Shown here in pieces: positions 5,275 to 6,471 of a stretch of 6,471 nucleotides of DNA. The stretch spans positions 1-6,471 of the forward strand of contig DMKB01000355.1 in assembly GCA_003454665.1 (NCBI GenBank), written 5' to 3'. Position 1 is the first letter of the stretch; the number at the start of each line of letters is the position of its first letter. This stretch comes from Nitrospiraceae bacterium (GTDB lineage: Bacteria; Nitrospirota; UBA9217). The translations under genes and the position numbers were made by a program. The notes under the pieces were generated by a model. The model searched no databases, had not been told where the DNA came from, and saw only the letters and a list, made by a program, of their open reading frames with translations.

Positions 5275-6357
5275 ATGCATGAGCATATTATGGAAGATCT
5301 GAAAATAAAAATACCGCCTGAGTGGAAGCGTAGCGTCGAGGAAATCGACGGACACGGCGGGCCGGTCCTCGTCATGGGTGCCCAGGGGTCGGGCAAGTCC
5401 ACCTTCTGCCAGTTCCTGACGGGCCATTTCACCAGGCAGGGAAAGGTGGTGGCATGGATCGATGCTGATCCCGGCCAGCCATTTCTCGGGCCCCCGGCTG
5501 CGCTGTCACTCGCGGTGTATGCAGAGCCGAAAGACCTGTTGAAGGAACGGAAGGCCCTTGCCATGAGTTTCGTGGGAGACACGAGCCCTGCAGGCCACCT
5601 TCTCGAAATGATCACGGGGCTCCAGAAATTGTACCGACGGGCCGCTGCCCTGGATCCGGGCCTGATCCTCGTCAATACCTGCGGCCTGGTGAACGGTGCG
5701 GCTGCCCGCGATCTGATGTTCCATGAGATCGACGGCCTGTCGCCGCAATACATCGTTGCTCTCGAGAGCGGGAAGGAAGTTGAACATCTCCTGGCGCCGC
5801 ACTCGCACCGGGCCGGTCTCCTCGTGATCCGCATTTCCCCGTCTCCCGATGGGAAAATATTGTCCCGTGACGCACGCCGTGTTGCCCGGGAACGCAGGTT
5901 CAAGGAATATTTTCGCGGGGCGGGATTTCACGATCTTGCGCTGAGCGATGTTGGCGTCCACGGCCCTGGTCTCGGCACCGGCGAGCGGCTCGGCTTCTGG
6001 GATGTCAACCGGCTGTCCCAGATTGTCCAGGGTATCGTGGTCCATGCCGAGATTTCCGCTGACGCTCTTTTCATGCTCGTGAACGGAGAATACGAAGGCG
6101 AAGAACTGTATACAGCCCGGGAGCAGTATAAAGTGCGGGAAGTGACGGTCTTGAAGCAGTCTGAAATGGACCACCTCCTCGTGGGATTAAATGATGAAAA
6201 GAATTTGTGCCTCGCCCTGGGGATCATGCGGGACATCGATCTGCGGGACCAGTCCATCAGGCTCATTTCCCCCCTCAGGGACATGGCCAGGGTGCGGCAC
6301 CTCTCCATCGGGACGCTCCGCGTGAACCCCGCCGGAAGCGAGCTCGGCCGGTGGTGA
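5275..6357 (+). CDS. Clp1/Grc3-type P-loop polynucleotide 5'-hydroxyl kinase family protein
   Basis: The 360-residue product belongs to the Clp1/Grc3/NOL9 P-loop family, whose characterised eukaryotic and archaeal members phosphorylate 5'-OH ends of RNA or DNA. Visible motifs are Walker A GAQGSGKST (35-43), the family-specific DADPGQPFLGPP (63-74, where the DxDxGQ block acts as Walker B), FVGDTSPAGHLLEMITGL (99-116), NTCGLVNG (134-141) and VALESGKEVEHLL (161-173). NTCG resembles eukaryotic Clp1, while GQPFLGPP resembles archaeal members, both from memory. The C-terminal part (about 230-360) looks like the small beta domain ending LSIGTLRVNPAGSELG. No eukaryote-like N-terminal domain is present. 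No transmembrane segment or signal peptide is seen. The ATG at 5275 directly follows an in-frame TAA at 5272 and has no clear Shine-Dalgarno; the ATG at 5290 is an alternative. The gene lies between two parS sites where parA is usually found. Family membership is firm; activity and substrate in bacteria are inferred. Confidence 0.85.
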   Translation: MHEHIMEDLKIKIPPEWKRSVEEIDGHGGPVLVMGAQGSGKSTFCQFLTGHFTRQGKVVAWIDADPGQPFLGPPAALSLAVYAEPKDLLKERKALAMSFVGDTSPAGHLLEMITGLQKLYRRAAALDPGLILVNTCGLVNGAAARDLMFHEIDGLSPQYIVALESGKEVEHLLAPHSHRAGLLVIRISPSPDGKILSRDARRVARERRFKEYFRGAGFHDLALSDVGVHGPGLGTGERLGFWDVNRLSQIVQGIVVHAEISADALFMLVNGEYEGEELYTAREQYKVREVTVLKQSEMDHLLVGLNDEKNLCLALGIMRDIDLRDQSIRLISPLRDMARVRHLSIGTLRVNPAGSELGRW

Positions 6358-6366
6358 TATTCGGCA

Positions 6367-6382
6367 TGTTCCACGGGGAACA
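6367..6382 (+). promoter_or_regulatory. parS: parS-like centromere site 2 (one mismatch)
   Basis: TGTTCCACGGGGAACA differs from the perfect palindrome at 5003-5018 in one base (T to G in the central CACGTG), and the palindrome extends by one more pair (A at 6366, T at 6383). It starts ten bases after the kinase stop. A one-base change at the centre of the core may weaken ParB loading, but a second 15/16 match 1.36 kb from the first is unlikely to be chance. Confidence 0.65.
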
Positions 6383-6471
6383 TTGCGGAAAAAGGTTACA
6401 AAAAGGGGCAGAAAAGAAAATCCACGACGGCGAAGTTACAGAAAAAATTTAGCAACTCATGACAGAATCCC

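Noticed and set aside
6459..6471. ATG at 6459 as the start of the next gene (possibly parA)
   Set aside because: Only four codons are visible, there is no clear Shine-Dalgarno upstream, and nothing in them identifies a ParA. The bases 6383-6458 otherwise show nothing but A-rich sequence.

Overview
This is a bacterial chromosomal window of moderately high G+C, dense in core genes. It probably lies near the replication origin. In reading order it holds: the 5' part of a leftward glucose-6-phosphate isomerase gene (pgi) running off the left edge; a divergent intergenic promoter region; then four rightward genes, mnmE, mnmG, rsmG and a Clp1/Grc3-type P-loop polynucleotide kinase. No RNA gene, IS element, phage gene or CRISPR array is visible. 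The lineage cannot be fixed from the sequence. The Pgi N-terminus reads like the Geobacter-type long Pgi and the intergenic repeat style recalls Desulfobacterota/Nitrospirota genomes, but that is recollection, not a test.

MnmE and MnmG form the complex that modifies the wobble uridine (U34) of certain tRNAs, and RsmG methylates G527 of 16S rRNA. The order mnmE-mnmG-rsmG followed by parA-parB is a classic origin-proximal arrangement. Here the usual upstream partners (rpmH-rnpA-yidC-jag) are replaced by divergent pgi, and where parA would be expected there is the Clp1-like kinase. That kinase gene is bracketed by two parS-like centromere sites: a perfect 16-bp palindrome at 5003-5018 and a one-mismatch copy at 6367-6382. 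A parA/parB locus may therefore follow just beyond the right edge.

The most unusual content is between the genes. The gaps mnmE-mnmG (202 bp) and mnmG-rsmG (237 bp to the end of mnmG's original-frame gap, 261 bp to the preferred rsmG start) each hold a copy of the same diverged element. Each is built of strictly 7-bp-phased degenerate units: GAT-type heptads on the left and their reverse-complement type (TCTG) on the right, so each element is an imperfect inverted repeat. The 309-bp gap before the kinase gene holds two hairpins sharing one stem sequence and a third, shorter heptad inverted repeat. mnmE itself seems to start at a GTG just after an extended -10 promoter, suggesting a leaderless or nearly leaderless mRNA.
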